A stretch of 49,445 bases of DNA from Streptomyces himastatinicus ATCC 53653 (GCF_000158915.1 NZ_GG657754.1:5560560-5610004); one strand, 5' to 3'. Numbered from the stretch's first letter, positions 39,092 to 48,707 are shown. Numbers and translations: made by a program. The notes: generated by a model from the sequence alone, not told the origin.

Positions 39092-41979
39092 TGGTCACCC
39101 CTGATGCTTGGCTGCTCTGGTTCCTCTCGAATATCCTCAGTGCCCAGTACCGCGAATCGAGCCGCCCGAATAAGTACAGGGGAGCTCATCACGTACCTCA
39201 GCATCATGTCTAGTTCGGCCTCATCGCAAGCAGCCAAAGAGCCGGGCCTACTAGCAAGAAGCAAGAGAAATTTTGCCGCGGTGCGAGAGTCGTCGAAACC
39301 ACTATTTACTGAGATGGCATCAATCGCATCCTTGAACCCTTCCCGCAGAGCGAGCGGCGAGTCCACCCACTGCCAGAGGCGGCTGGCGATGTGTCGGGCC
39401 ACAGCACGCTGTGCCGTGGCCGCACCTACAAGTTTCTCCATCTCGTCCAGCATGCCGGTTTGCGCATGAGAGTTAAGGCGTGCACGCTTTTGTTCCAGGT
39501 GAGCCCACCTCGTCCCGGCTATGAGGGACACAAGTGCTGTTGTGATGGTATCGAGAACCAACTGCTGCTGACGGTGGGAGAATGGGTCGGCCGACAGATC
39601 GGCATCGCTCCAGTGGTGGTGGCCAAAGATAAGTCGCTGCACTTCGGGCAGTGAATTGTCCGCGTAGTGAACGATCGGGCGGTTGCTCGGATTTTGGCGC
39701 AGCCGGTTGGGATCAGGTGGGAGAATAATGGCGGCAGTCACGTTGCCTGATGTGGCCCGTATCATTCCACCATTTACTGGAGCGGCAACCGGCCTTCCTG
39801 CGTCCCGCTGCTCGCCATTCAAGGGGTTCTCTACAGGAAATAGGAGCACTTCAGTATCAGCGCCGTCTGTGCGGTCAATAAGGTACGCTTCGTACTCACC
39901 GTTGCGCTGCTTAGTGAGAACCCAACGGAGTGGATGGAAGCCGCGTTCACAGGTCAGGAATGCGAATCCTGTTCCGCTTCGGGAAACGGAAACCTCGCAG
40001 GATTCGGCCTTGTTGTATGCGTTGGACCATTTTCCCGTACGGAATTCTTGAGCTACGAGCCTTTTCCATGCGTCGTCGCTAAAGGGGAGAGAGATTCCGT
40101 TTTGATGCCGTACTAGTTCCCTGCCGTTGTCGTCCCGTAGAACGATTGTTAGCTGAGCTTTCATGGCCGTGGGGCCGTTTACTGAGAGGCTTGCACGGCC
40201 ATCCCAGATTTCGGTTAGCTTCGGGCGGGCTGGAGTTGCGAACAGGCGGATACCTGTTCCCGCTGTTGCTGCCTCAAGGTTTGGATGGGGGTCGCGAATG
40301 GTGACGGAGAGTGAACCGCTTGTAAAAGGCATACCTGTGCCTGCGGTCAGCAGTGCGACGTGCACCTCGTGGGCGCCTACGGCGAGGTCTTCCAGGGCAA
40401 ATGTCAACTGCTGACTTCCCGTAGGCCATTCGAGTAAAAACGGAATCCCGCCGTTTACCCTCACGGAGCATTTCTCCGTAGCCTGAGCAGACCTAACTTC
40501 GAGCATCACTGGTTCTCCAGCGAGGCACTCGACAGAGCCTTCCCCGTCCCAGTACGCCGGAGTGAGGCCGACAGGCTGAATCGATACGTCCGACACCACC
40601 GACAGGCCCGCTGTAGCAAGCTGAATGATTTCCTCCTCACTGATGACAGGTGGTGTTGTCACATCAAAAGCATGGACCCCATCGGTAAGAACCGATGCTT
40701 CCGTCACCCAGAGAAGTGTTGGGGGCTTACTTCCCGCACGTCCGACCAAGATATATTCTCGGCCTGGTCGGATAAACCTTCCCTTGACCTCAGTGGCTAG
40801 CCCTCCGGGCTGCTTGCGGAAAACCCACCATGGGCCTTGGGTTATGGTGCAGCGCCTTGCGATCAGCTCGTTAACCTCTGTTAAGCCCTGCTCCAGTTGA
40901 ATGATGGGTATTTCTGGACGGGGCCATGTGGGCAGTGGTTTTCTACCCGGATACAGAAGTGCTCCTCTTGGCAGAGGTTGGCGGCGACCTTCGATCTTCG
41001 GTCGTCGTTTTCGAAGTTCCTCGACGACCTGGTTGTTTTCAGTTTGAAGAGCCGAGAGATCAGGTAGTTCCAGATGTAGATGCCATCCGTCGTTCTCCTG
41101 TCGCAGGAGAAGCTTCGGGTTGGTGACGGTGGAGAGGGGCTGGTCGCGTTGAGCGGTCCTTTGGGTCGTACTTGTGGGTAGGAAGCCTCGTGAGCGGACT
41201 GAATGGGCAGAGCGTCGAGCCTGCGCCAACCAGGTTCGTGACTCATTCTCTTTCGTCAAATCGGCGACCAAGCGAACTAGTGTCGATTTCACTAGATATG
41301 GAGATCCTTCATCGTCGCCTGAAAGTAGGGCCGCGGCGATATGGCCGAGCAAGCTCTGGTTGTAGCAAAGTTTTTGAAAACGGTCACTGTATCTGCTGGT
41401 GCGGGCTGCCAGGCAGGCGCCCAGAATGTTGGGGTCATCAAGCATCTCAGACGTCAGTACCGCACGGGCCTCAGACAGCAGCTGAGCCATCTGGCGTTGC
41501 AAATCGACTGGCATGATGGCATGCGTAATCGGCCAAGCGATGATGTTGAAGTTCGTGGCAAAGGCCCCCTCGGGTTCGATCCCGCCATATTCGGCCGCGA
41601 ACTGCTTGAACCATCTTTTGATAAGCGCGCGATTGCTGTTGATCTTCCACTGGGGTCCGCAATCCCAGCCAGGAGTCTTCTGGGCGAACAGCGGCCAGTA
41701 CTCGTCTCCCGTATATAGGTAGCCGATCTCTGCGGCATGCACAATGAAGGGCAACCATTGGGCGCGGTGGCGAATGTCGAAACCCTCCGCGAGAGCTCCA
41801 CCGACTGCACTCGAGAGCAATTCGAGGTCATCACCGTTGAGATCGTGTTCCAACGTAAAGACGGGCGCCGCTGGCTGCAGTGCTTGGCGATGTTCGTGAA
41901 GCGTCCGAAAGTGGTGATCTAGGTACTCGTGTAGGTGTTTGAGAACCGCTATCGAACCGCCGGGTGCCGTACCTGCCAC
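39088..41979 (-). CDS. Large unknown protein, first gene of the minus-strand defence operon
   Basis: 963 residues. The N-terminal ~270 residues are helical with conserved-looking aromatic patches (WLPFIVHAAEIGYLYTGDEY, NFNIIAWPITHAIMPVDLQR). A central region of about 300 residues seems built of beta strands in Ig- or sugar-binding-like repeats (ECLAGEPVMLEVRSAQ, TFALEDLAVGAHEVHVALL). The C-terminal ~250 residues are helical again. No catalytic motif is seen. GTG/ATG options near 41979 are preceded by GGAGGAG. It occupies the place of DruB/DruC in Druantia type I and its length is suggestive of a fusion or of an unrelated scaffold protein; neither is proven. Confidence 0.72.
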   Translation of the reverse strand: MAGTAPGGSIAVLKHLHEYLDHHFRTLHEHRQALQPAAPVFTLEHDLNGDDLELLSSAVGGALAEGFDIRHRAQWLPFIVHAAEIGYLYTGDEYWPLFAQKTPGWDCGPQWKINSNRALIKRWFKQFAAEYGGIEPEGAFATNFNIIAWPITHAIMPVDLQRQMAQLLSEARAVLTSEMLDDPNILGACLAARTSRYSDRFQKLCYNQSLLGHIAAALLSGDDEGSPYLVKSTLVRLVADLTKENESRTWLAQARRSAHSVRSRGFLPTSTTQRTAQRDQPLSTVTNPKLLLRQENDGWHLHLELPDLSALQTENNQVVEELRKRRPKIEGRRQPLPRGALLYPGRKPLPTWPRPEIPIIQLEQGLTEVNELIARRCTITQGPWWVFRKQPGGLATEVKGRFIRPGREYILVGRAGSKPPTLLWVTEASVLTDGVHAFDVTTPPVISEEEIIQLATAGLSVVSDVSIQPVGLTPAYWDGEGSVECLAGEPVMLEVRSAQATEKCSVRVNGGIPFLLEWPTGSQQLTFALEDLAVGAHEVHVALLTAGTGMPFTSGSLSVTIRDPHPNLEAATAGTGIRLFATPARPKLTEIWDGRASLSVNGPTAMKAQLTIVLRDDNGRELVRHQNGISLPFSDDAWKRLVAQEFRTGKWSNAYNKAESCEVSVSRSGTGFAFLTCERGFHPLRWVLTKQRNGEYEAYLIDRTDGADTEVLLFPVENPLNGEQRDAGRPVAAPVNGGMIRATSGNVTAAIILPPDPNRLRQNPSNRPIVHYADNSLPEVQRLIFGHHHWSDADLSADPFSHRQQQLVLDTITTALVSLIAGTRWAHLEQKRARLNSHAQTGMLDEMEKLVGAATAQRAVARHIASRLWQWVDSPLALREGFKDAIDAISVNSGFDDSRTAAKFLLLLASRPGSLAACDEAELDMMLRYVMSSPVLIRAARFAVLGTEDIREEPEQPSIRGDQ

Positions 41980-42338
41980 GCTCGGTGTCTCCTCCCCCTG
42001 GTCATCCTTGAGCTAGACACAGTCTGGGGCAAGCTGGCGAAACTTGGGGCATCGGCGGTTGAGATCGACTTCCGTGTCAGACGGGGCCGCTGGTCCTTCG
42101 TTAGCGCTGCCCGCTTGGTCGGCCTTCGCGTCTCGGCCTCGACCAACCAGGCAGCGACCTGGCGGATGCCTAGCTGTGTCCAAGCGGGCGGCGCACCGAT
42201 CTCGACTCACGGGGCTGCCTTCTGTAACGGATCGATAACTCTATGATGCACTCCTGAGGCAGTACGAGCAGGCCGGCGGGATCGGCGAGCGTTCGAATCC
42301 GCTGAGACACCAAGTGCCTTGAGACAGTCGAACGGTTC
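41980..42338. other. Intergenic region upstream of the minus-strand defence operon
   Basis: It must contain the promoter of the 963-363-helicase-DUF4365-397 operon. Frames on both strands are open but show no family I recognise; the plus-strand frame (about 42009-42246, VWGKLAKLGASAVEIDFRV) has some coding character and could be a remnant. Nothing firmer is visible. Confidence 0.3.
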
Positions 42339-42691
42339 CTAGTAGTCCTCCTCACCGAAGCCGTACTGGATGTTCTCCTGCGAGCAGGACGGGCAGACGA
42401 TGTAGGCGTGTGAGTTGCTGCCCTCTTCATGGAGAGGCAGCTCGTTCCAGCCGAGAGCGCCGACTGACACCACCGACATGTGCGACCGCCGCTGCTCTTG
42501 CCACGGTTCGGCGGGTCAACGAGCGTGCCGCCTTCATTGAAGTAGACACGCCACCCATTGCAACTGTCGTTGTGGCATTCGTACCGGCCCGAAAGCTCTC
42601 CTGAGCCAGCCCACAAGTCTTCCCGGCAGTCGGGACACGACCGCCGCGAGCCGCCTCCGATGCTGCTCAGCAACTTGCCGAACAAGCCCAT
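42339..42691 (-). pseudogene. Small double zinc-ribbon protein, frameshifted
   Basis: From ATG 42691 the frame reads MGLFGKLLSSIGGGSRR, then C-P-D-C, C-H-N-D-S-C and C-R-W-C. Near 42458 the good reading moves to another minus frame, which continues LGWNELPLHEEGSNSHAYI, C-P-S-C, and ends GFGEEDY at the TAG 42339-42341. Deleting one TC from CTCTC restores a continuous protein of about 117 residues with paired C-x2-C knuckles. The dinucleotide duplication is therefore either a recent mutation or a sequencing error. Family unknown. It lies between the defence operon and the recombinase operon. Confidence 0.6.
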
Positions 42692-42804
42692 GGTTGCCCC
42701 CAGACGCCGCTCGTGCGGCGGTTGTCGTCCTTGCGTAGGATCTTGCCAGTTGGAGACCTTGATGGACTCGTAGTTGTCGTAGTGGGGTAGTCCTTCGGGT
42801 TGCC

Positions 42805-43302
42805 TCAACTGCACGAGCCGTAGGGGGCCGTCCCGCTGCTGGCGGCGGGCAGGCGACGGACGTTGCCGGCCGCGGCTTCCTGTTCCCGTAGACGCTCGAT
42901 CTCCTCGTGCTGGGCCGTGAGCCGGGAGACGGCAAGGGTCTTGAACGCGGTGAGCTCGGCCAGTGCTTCGTCCCGTTTCGCGACCCGTTCCTTGAGCTCG
43001 GCGACCTGGGCCTTGAGACGTTCGATCTGAGCGGCCCGGGGGTCAGGGGCCTCGCCCGCGTCGCGCTGGGCCTTCAGACGACGCTCGAACTCCTCGCCCA
43101 GGTGCTGGTAAGGGCCGGGGCGGGTGGTGCCGTCGCGGTTCTTCTTCGGGTAGAAGCTGGTACGGGTCACTCCCGCTTCGGCGGCCAGGGCCTTCAGATC
43201 GCATTTGCCGCCAACCGGGAGTTCGCCCCGCAGCAGCCGGCCCATCGCCGCGCGGATCGCTTCCTCATTGCGGGCACGGTCCGCGTCACTGATCCGTGGC
43301 AT
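42805..43302 (-). CDS. DUF6262 / TnpC-like accessory protein
   Basis: 165 residues. The N-terminal region has a helix-turn-helix-like segment (DLKALAAEAGVTRTSFYPKK), then a long coiled coil at about residues 70-145 (RLKAQVAELKERVAKRDEAL and A-Q-H-E-E-I-E-R-L-R-E-Q-E). This is the layout of DUF6262 proteins, which include TnpC of Tn554 and are usually encoded right after the recombinases. The ATG lies just after the stop of the third recombinase with GGAGG upstream. In Tn554 TnpC influences transposition efficiency and orientation; the same is likely here. Confidence 0.82.
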   Translation of the reverse strand: MPRISDADRARNEEAIRAAMGRLLRGELPVGGKCDLKALAAEAGVTRTSFYPKKNRDGTTRPGPYQHLGEEFERRLKAQRDAGEAPDPRAAQIERLKAQVAELKERVAKRDEALAELTAFKTLAVSRLTAQHEEIERLREQEAAAGNVRRLPAASSGTAPYGSCS

Positions 43303-43303
43303 G

Positions 43304-45520
43304 TCACTCGCCTCCGTCCGATGTACCGGCCGCCGTCATGATCTCGTCCACCACCCGTTCCGCCCGCTCCACCTCTGGCTCAAGCCGCCTCTTCTCGCCT
43401 TTGGGGAAGCGCGGGTTGGCCAGGAAGACCTTGCCGGTGCCGACCTGGCTCTGCCAAACAGGCAGGTGACAGGGATGGTGGGTGGCCTGCGGGCAGCGAG
43501 CGGAGTCGCACATCCCGCCCAGCGGCTTCGTCGCGTCCGGGGTGCCCGCCAGCTTCAGGCACAGGGCCTTGTGCGGGTCGCGGAACCAGCAGTAGTTCGC
43601 GGTCTGCAGATGCAGGTGCTTGGACTGTTGCCGCAGCAGGTTCTCCAGCCGCCGCTCTGCCTCCAGCACGGCCGCGGTGCCTGGCTCGTGGTCCTTGATC
43701 TGGGCGTCGATGTGCTCGAATGCTTTGATCAGCTCGCGGGCCCCGGGGCCCGTCGGCATGCGGCCCGCGCGGTAGTCCGCGAAGGCCTCCTTCGTGAGCT
43801 TCAAGTGGCTTTTTTCCTGTTCCCGTTCCACCTCGGCCAGCAGGTTGCCCTGGGAGCCCCCGGGCCGGTTCGCATAGCCCTCGGTGGTGACCACGGAGAC
43901 GTGCTTGAGGTGGATCTTCGCGGCCAGCAGCCCGCCGGGGCGGTGGGCCAGTGATAGAGCCAGCGTCCGCCGCAGCATTCGTCCGTTCACCGGTCCGGCC
44001 GGGATCGGTGCCAGGCCGAGCCGCTGGCCGGCGGGGCTGTTGACCCACTCCCGCAGCTTCTTGTGCAGGAAGTCCGTAGGCGAGCGGGCGAAGGCCCGCT
44101 GACCGTCCCGATCCTGGTTCAGGCGGGCGGCGAGCTTCACCGCCCGCCAGGCCGGTTCAAGCACCACCCATTCCTCGGCGACGCCGCCAAACTCCTGCCC
44201 CTTGATCAGTTTGCTGCTCAGCTTGAAGCGCTGGGTGCCGCCAGAGACGGTGACTGGCGGCTGAGGGGAGTCGGCCGTCAACTCGTCCAGTTCCCCGGCC
44301 CGCATGCCGCTCAGGGCCGCGACCAGGACCCGGCAGGCCGCCAGCAGAACGAACTGCAGGCTCCGCACCTCGTCCCCAGTCAACGCAAGCGTCCACGGCA
44401 CCAAATGTTGCGAGTCGTCAGCGCTGGGCACCCGTGATGCCTCCCGGCCGAACGCGCCTGCGACCCCCGCTTTGGCCACCGCGGGCTCCAGGAGCGGGCG
44501 AAGATCCTCGACCAGGTGGTCAGCAATCCTCACGTATCGGGAGCGGGTCGCCTTGCTGAAGAAGTCTCCGACGTCGACGTGCAGCAGCGGATCGTCGGGC
44601 CTCCAGCCTCGCTTGATGCGCCGGGTGACCTGGCGGGCATCGACCGCCAGCAGCGGCACCTGCTCCAGAACAAGCCGGTCAAGGGCGGCCGTGACGGCGG
44701 CCCGGTGTTTCGACGTGATCTCCCGCAGGCTCTGCCCGCCCTTGCTCGCCCGAGCCTCCAACAGACGCTCGAGCTCCTCGGCCACCAGCGGCCCGAGGGT
44801 CTCTACCAGATACAGGGCGGCGGCCACGGTGGGCTGGAAGACCTCCTCCGTCACCGGCGGTGTCGAAGACAGGGCATAGGTCTCCCAGCCCGCGACCTCG
44901 CTGACGGTGTGCCCCTCCCACGGCGTGAAACCTGGTCGGTAGGCATCCACCGTGAACAGCTCACGGTAGGCGGCCAGATCCACCACCGGCCGCAGTATCG
45001 TCAGCATGGTGCCCGGAGTGATCGGCCCGCTTCCCTGCCGGCGCTTGCGGCTTCGGTGCGAGCGGAACTCCCGGTACACCTCGCAGTGTTCCTGCATCAC
45101 CTCACACAGCGATGACATGCCCTGGTCGGTCACGAAGTTCATCCACCGCACCAACTGCACGCAGAAGTTGAACGCCGACTCCGGCTTGTACGGGTCCCGC
45201 CGGGCTCCCGGCAGAGCCAGGACACGCTCATGGTCCGGGACGACCAACGCGAACACGTACTCCTTGGCGGTCAGCCGTAGGGCCGGGTTGGTGATGCCGG
45301 TGAAGTCCAGGCGCTTGACGTTGCTCCGCACCCCCTTGGGGAACTTCACCCCCGACAGGTCCCAGAAGTCCTCGTCGAACACGGGACGGGGACCGTCCGG
45401 CCACATGTCCCAACCGGCCTCGCAGCACACGTCCAGACCCGCGAACGGGGACTTCAGGGCCCACTCACGAGGGATGGGACCGGCAGGGCTCTCGACGATC
45501 AGGGCGGAAGCGCGGGTCAC
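43304..45520 (-). CDS. Tyrosine recombinase 3 of the element (738 aa, TnpB-like size)
   Basis: The N-terminal ~250 residues are specific. The catalytic domain shows Arg I in AALSGMRAGELDELTAD, a box II reading NGRMLRRTLALSLAHRPGG (the usual H-x-L-R-H is altered, with Arg replacing the second His), and the nucleophile in LKHVSVVTTEGYANRPGG. The C-terminal extension has Cys/His residues (C-D-S-A-R-C-P and H-H-P-C) that could bind zinc. GTG start overlaps the stop of recombinase 2 (GTGA). It is the third of three co-translated recombinases and is large, like TnpB of Tn554 (~630 aa). Confidence 0.83.
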   Translation of the reverse strand: MTRASALIVESPAGPIPREWALKSPFAGLDVCCEAGWDMWPDGPRPVFDEDFWDLSGVKFPKGVRSNVKRLDFTGITNPALRLTAKEYVFALVVPDHERVLALPGARRDPYKPESAFNFCVQLVRWMNFVTDQGMSSLCEVMQEHCEVYREFRSHRSRKRRQGSGPITPGTMLTILRPVVDLAAYRELFTVDAYRPGFTPWEGHTVSEVAGWETYALSSTPPVTEEVFQPTVAAALYLVETLGPLVAEELERLLEARASKGGQSLREITSKHRAAVTAALDRLVLEQVPLLAVDARQVTRRIKRGWRPDDPLLHVDVGDFFSKATRSRYVRIADHLVEDLRPLLEPAVAKAGVAGAFGREASRVPSADDSQHLVPWTLALTGDEVRSLQFVLLAACRVLVAALSGMRAGELDELTADSPQPPVTVSGGTQRFKLSSKLIKGQEFGGVAEEWVVLEPAWRAVKLAARLNQDRDGQRAFARSPTDFLHKKLREWVNSPAGQRLGLAPIPAGPVNGRMLRRTLALSLAHRPGGLLAAKIHLKHVSVVTTEGYANRPGGSQGNLLAEVEREQEKSHLKLTKEAFADYRAGRMPTGPGARELIKAFEHIDAQIKDHEPGTAAVLEAERRLENLLRQQSKHLHLQTANYCWFRDPHKALCLKLAGTPDATKPLGGMCDSARCPQATHHPCHLPVWQSQVGTGKVFLANPRFPKGEKRRLEPEVERAERVVDEIMTAAGTSDGGE

Positions 45521-47265
45521 TGGGTTCCTTCCTCGGGCCGCAGGGGCAGCTCGGAGTCGATATCGGCCACCTCACCAGCCGCTTTCTCGAGCACGCGGGC
45601 GTCGAAGCGGGGCAGGATGTCGTGGTCCAGGCGGTCGGCGTACGGGCCGAACACCGCGAGGAACTGCTGCACAGTCATCTGCCGTGACTGACGGGCGAAG
45701 TAGGCCTTCAGCCGCAGCAGGTTGGGCGCGTGCCGGGGCGTAAAGACTGCCAGCGGGCACAGCAGGCATACCCACGGCCGGGCCGGACACGGCTTGCCCT
45801 TCGGGCCGTGAAGTCCGGCTAGTTGGTTGGCGCAGGCCGCGGTGAATACGTCCATCTCGCCGCCCAGCAGCTCGGCCATTTCCTTCACATCCAGGCCCAG
45901 GCGGGCTGTCTGTTCGGGCTGCTCGGTGACGAACTCGGCGGCCTCCTCGTCGTTCAGAACGATCGGTGGGCGACTGCGCCGCAGGATGTCGGCCTGGGCG
46001 TCCTCGATGATGGCTTCCACCGACTCGGCCTGGGCGGGCGTCGTGGACGAGACGTAGTGGCTCCCCTCCACCGAGGCGGTGTGATTCGGGTCGATCTTCG
46101 TACGGCCGGTCCAGCCCCGCCGCCCCAGCACGTTGTGGTATGTCGTGCGGATCCGCGCCGAGTGCAACAGCAGCGGCTCTCCTGCGTCCGTACGCAGGTT
46201 CAGGTCCTTGGCCAGCTGACGCCGGGCCTTGTTGCCGCTCTTGGGGGCGGCCCGGGTGGACAACGCCGACAGTTGAGACTTCGAGCCGTCCGTGCTGCGG
46301 AATTCGGTGTCCAGGAAGACGAACAAGTCGCCGGCTATGGCCTCCGGAGCGATTCGCCGCACCGGCTCCGACAACTCCAGCCACCGCTCCAACAGCCGCA
46401 CGGCCCGAGCAGGAAGGTTCACCGATTCCGGGCCGCGACGTCCCTTGACGTAGTCCATCAGCGCCGTGCGATCCCCGGTCCAGGTGAAATCTTCCATCCC
46501 CAGATCCCGGATCCCGTCCGGGACGACACCGCTGTAGACGCCGAACAGCAGACGCATGGCCGTCGCCACCTGTACTGGCGGGTACATCGCATTGCGCACA
46601 GCGCGGTACTGGCCGCCGACCCCGTCGCGGAAGTAGTCCACGGTCAGACCCAGAACCCTGGTGGCATCGCTGGCCTTCAGCGGCCCGTGCTCCCGCACCA
46701 ACCACGCGAAATTCTGCCGGTTCCGGCCGAGGTCGGAGCTGTCAGGACCCAGTGCGGCCATGTCAAGGACCTCGCGCTGACGGGCCATGACCTGCTGCAG
46801 ATAGTCCCGCAGCCCGGCCTCGATCTGCCGCCACTCACCGTCCGTGTATGGCTTCAGAGGCTTGCTCCGAGGTGGGCTCTTGACGGGCTTCCCCTCCAGG
46901 TAGACCCGGATACCCGCGTCCACGCGGTCCCCGCAGCCGACCAGCAGGCGGCGGGTGTGGAAGACGCGCCTGCCGCTGACGGACATCCAGTACGACAGGA
47001 CGTGACTCGTGCGCAGATCCGCCAGGCACCCGTGAAAGCCCATCGCGGCCAGCTCCGCGACCATACGGCGGATCGTCGACGTGTACATCACCGCGCTCTG
47101 AAGTGCGGTGATGCGGCCTAGCGGGTGCACCATCTGAACGAGGCCGTGAGCGAGATCCTCCGCCAGCTTCTCGTTCGCCGTGGCGCTCAAGTTTCCCGTC
47201 CAAGCAGTGCCGTTGGGGAACGTGAACTCGACGCGCAGTGGGGCGTGCTCGACACGGGTCACCAT
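45517..47265 (-). CDS. Tyrosine recombinase 2 of the element (582 aa)
   Basis: A divergent member. An Arg I candidate lies in the FGVYSGVVPDGIRDLGMEDF region, and the box II-Tyr region reads LLHSARIRTTYHNVLGRRG then DPNHTASVEGSHYVS. The standard H-x-L-R-H-T and L-G-H signatures are therefore not conserved, but the order of elements and context support a recombinase role. The C-terminus has C-P-A-R-P-W-V-C-L-L-C-P, a possible zinc knuckle. ATG 47265 is preceded by GGAGG and overlaps the end of recombinase 1 by 7 bases. It may be structural rather than catalytic in a heteromeric complex. Confidence 0.75.
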   Translation of the reverse strand: MVTRVEHAPLRVEFTFPNGTAWTGNLSATANEKLAEDLAHGLVQMVHPLGRITALQSAVMYTSTIRRMVAELAAMGFHGCLADLRTSHVLSYWMSVSGRRVFHTRRLLVGCGDRVDAGIRVYLEGKPVKSPPRSKPLKPYTDGEWRQIEAGLRDYLQQVMARQREVLDMAALGPDSSDLGRNRQNFAWLVREHGPLKASDATRVLGLTVDYFRDGVGGQYRAVRNAMYPPVQVATAMRLLFGVYSGVVPDGIRDLGMEDFTWTGDRTALMDYVKGRRGPESVNLPARAVRLLERWLELSEPVRRIAPEAIAGDLFVFLDTEFRSTDGSKSQLSALSTRAAPKSGNKARRQLAKDLNLRTDAGEPLLLHSARIRTTYHNVLGRRGWTGRTKIDPNHTASVEGSHYVSSTTPAQAESVEAIIEDAQADILRRSRPPIVLNDEEAAEFVTEQPEQTARLGLDVKEMAELLGGEMDVFTAACANQLAGLHGPKGKPCPARPWVCLLCPLAVFTPRHAPNLLRLKAYFARQSRQMTVQQFLAVFGPYADRLDHDILPRFDARVLEKAAGEVADIDSELPLRPEEGTQ

Positions 47266-48707
47266 GTGACATCCTCCTCGTCGTTGAACTCGGCGTCCGC
47301 TTCGGTGACGGCTTGGCCGCTGTACTTGCCCGCCTCGTCGTAGAGCTCGCGGTAGATGCGCTGCACGTCCAAGCGCTGGATGTAGATTTCCGTGGTCGTC
47401 ACGCTGGAATGCCCGAGCAAATCGCGCAGCACCATCAGTGGGTCCGTCTTCGTCAAGTACAGTGACAGCGCGGCGTCTTCACCTGCGTCTGCGACCAGGG
47501 CAGCCGCCCGCTGGTAGTGGCCCTTGACCAGCTTCTCGAGAGTCGCCATCGCAAACGTGTGGCGCAGGACGTGGGGGCCGACCGTCGGGAACCGCTTCTC
47601 GAAGTTCCGCCGGATGCGCTGCGAAGTTCGGCGGAAGACGGTCGCCCAGTCGGTGAACGGGGTCCCGTCCGACTGCACCGCGATGATCGCGGGCGTGCCC
47701 TCCGGTGTTACCAGCCGCAGCCGCTCTTTCAAGGTCAGCTTGCGCCAGGACACCCGGCGGCCGTTGACTTTCCCGCCCTCCCAGTCCGGCTCGGTGATCA
47801 CCAACGGCTCGCCCAGGCGCGGGTCGGGGCGGTACCGACGGCCCTCCGTCAGCATCGCGCGGTCCAGCTCGATGTACTGGTGTACGTCAGCCAGGGGGGC
47901 GTAACTGGCCCACGTTTCCCGCGGTTTCTTGCCCTTGGTGATCTGCGCGGACAGCGGGAACCGGACCGGAACCGCGCTGCTGCGGGCCGGGAGGGCCGGC
48001 AGCTCGTACGTCAGCAAATGAGTGAACTCCTGGGCCCGTAGACCGCTTGAGGGCACCAGCGCGCCCATCGCGGCGTTGCGCCCCAGGTGGCGGCCGCGGA
48101 ACGAGTCCGGCTCACCGTCCGGGCGCAGGCCGGCCAGCGCCCGGAGAAACAGCTCAAGGAAGTCGCTCTCCAGATACTTCACCGTGACGTGCGGCTTCGC
48201 TCGCCGCACCGTAGCCGTGTTCCGTCGCGCGAGTTGTACGCCGGCCTCGGTGTACCGCCGGACCATCTGGTACGTGAACGGCACAGCGGTACAGAGTCCC
48301 TCGTCATCAGCCCACGCGTAGAAGCGGGCCACAGTGTTGATGTTCTGGTCCCACGTGCCCTCGTCCCAGCGGGCCTCCAGCGGTCCCGCGAAGCGGTACT
48401 CCGAGAATGCACTCAGGGCCTCGCGCAAGGGCTGTCGCTCCCCGAGTGGATCCACGCCGATCCTGGCCAGGAACTCCAGCCAGCAGCGCAGAGCCTGCGC
48501 GTAATTCTTCCAAGTTCTTCGAGACCGAGCCCCATTGAGAGGGAGCTCGCGCAGCCAGCGGTTGGCCGCCACCGTGGGCCGGGGTACACCGTCGTCCTCG
48601 AAGGCCAGGTCCTCGTCGATCAAGACCGGCATGCCTTCCGGGATCAGCGGCTGACGCCCAAGCTCCCAGTGCTCCCAGCCCGTTCGGCTGTAGAAGATCA
48701 GATGCAT
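47259..48707 (-). CDS. Tyrosine recombinase 1 of the element (TnpA-like)
   Basis: About 482 residues with a full catalytic set: Arg I in ALVPSSGLRAQEFTHL, H-x-x-R in VGPHVLRHTFAMATLEKL, and LLGHSSVTTTEIYIQRLD with the Tyr nucleophile. An N-terminal SAM-like DNA-binding part (SRRTWKNYAQALRCWLEFLA) precedes it. The ATG at 48707 is used; an in-frame TTG at 48734 would add nine residues. It is the gene closest to the right junction (about 100 bases) and heads the recombinase operon, so its promoter lies within the terminal repeat region and could change after excision. Confidence 0.88.
   Translation of the reverse strand: MHLIFYSRTGWEHWELGRQPLIPEGMPVLIDEDLAFEDDGVPRPTVAANRWLRELPLNGARSRRTWKNYAQALRCWLEFLARIGVDPLGERQPLREALSAFSEYRFAGPLEARWDEGTWDQNINTVARFYAWADDEGLCTAVPFTYQMVRRYTEAGVQLARRNTATVRRAKPHVTVKYLESDFLELFLRALAGLRPDGEPDSFRGRHLGRNAAMGALVPSSGLRAQEFTHLLTYELPALPARSSAVPVRFPLSAQITKGKKPRETWASYAPLADVHQYIELDRAMLTEGRRYRPDPRLGEPLVITEPDWEGGKVNGRRVSWRKLTLKERLRLVTPEGTPAIIAVQSDGTPFTDWATVFRRTSQRIRRNFEKRFPTVGPHVLRHTFAMATLEKLVKGHYQRAAALVADAGEDAALSLYLTKTDPLMVLRDLLGHSSVTTTEIYIQRLDVQRIYRELYDEAGKYSGQAVTEADAEFNDEEDVTW

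Noticed and set aside
45823..47121. 432-codon + strand frame opposite recombinase 2
   Set aside because: His/Gln/Arg/Val-rich antisense translation typical of high-GC shadow frames; the minus-strand gene has ribosome sites and overlaps its operon neighbours.
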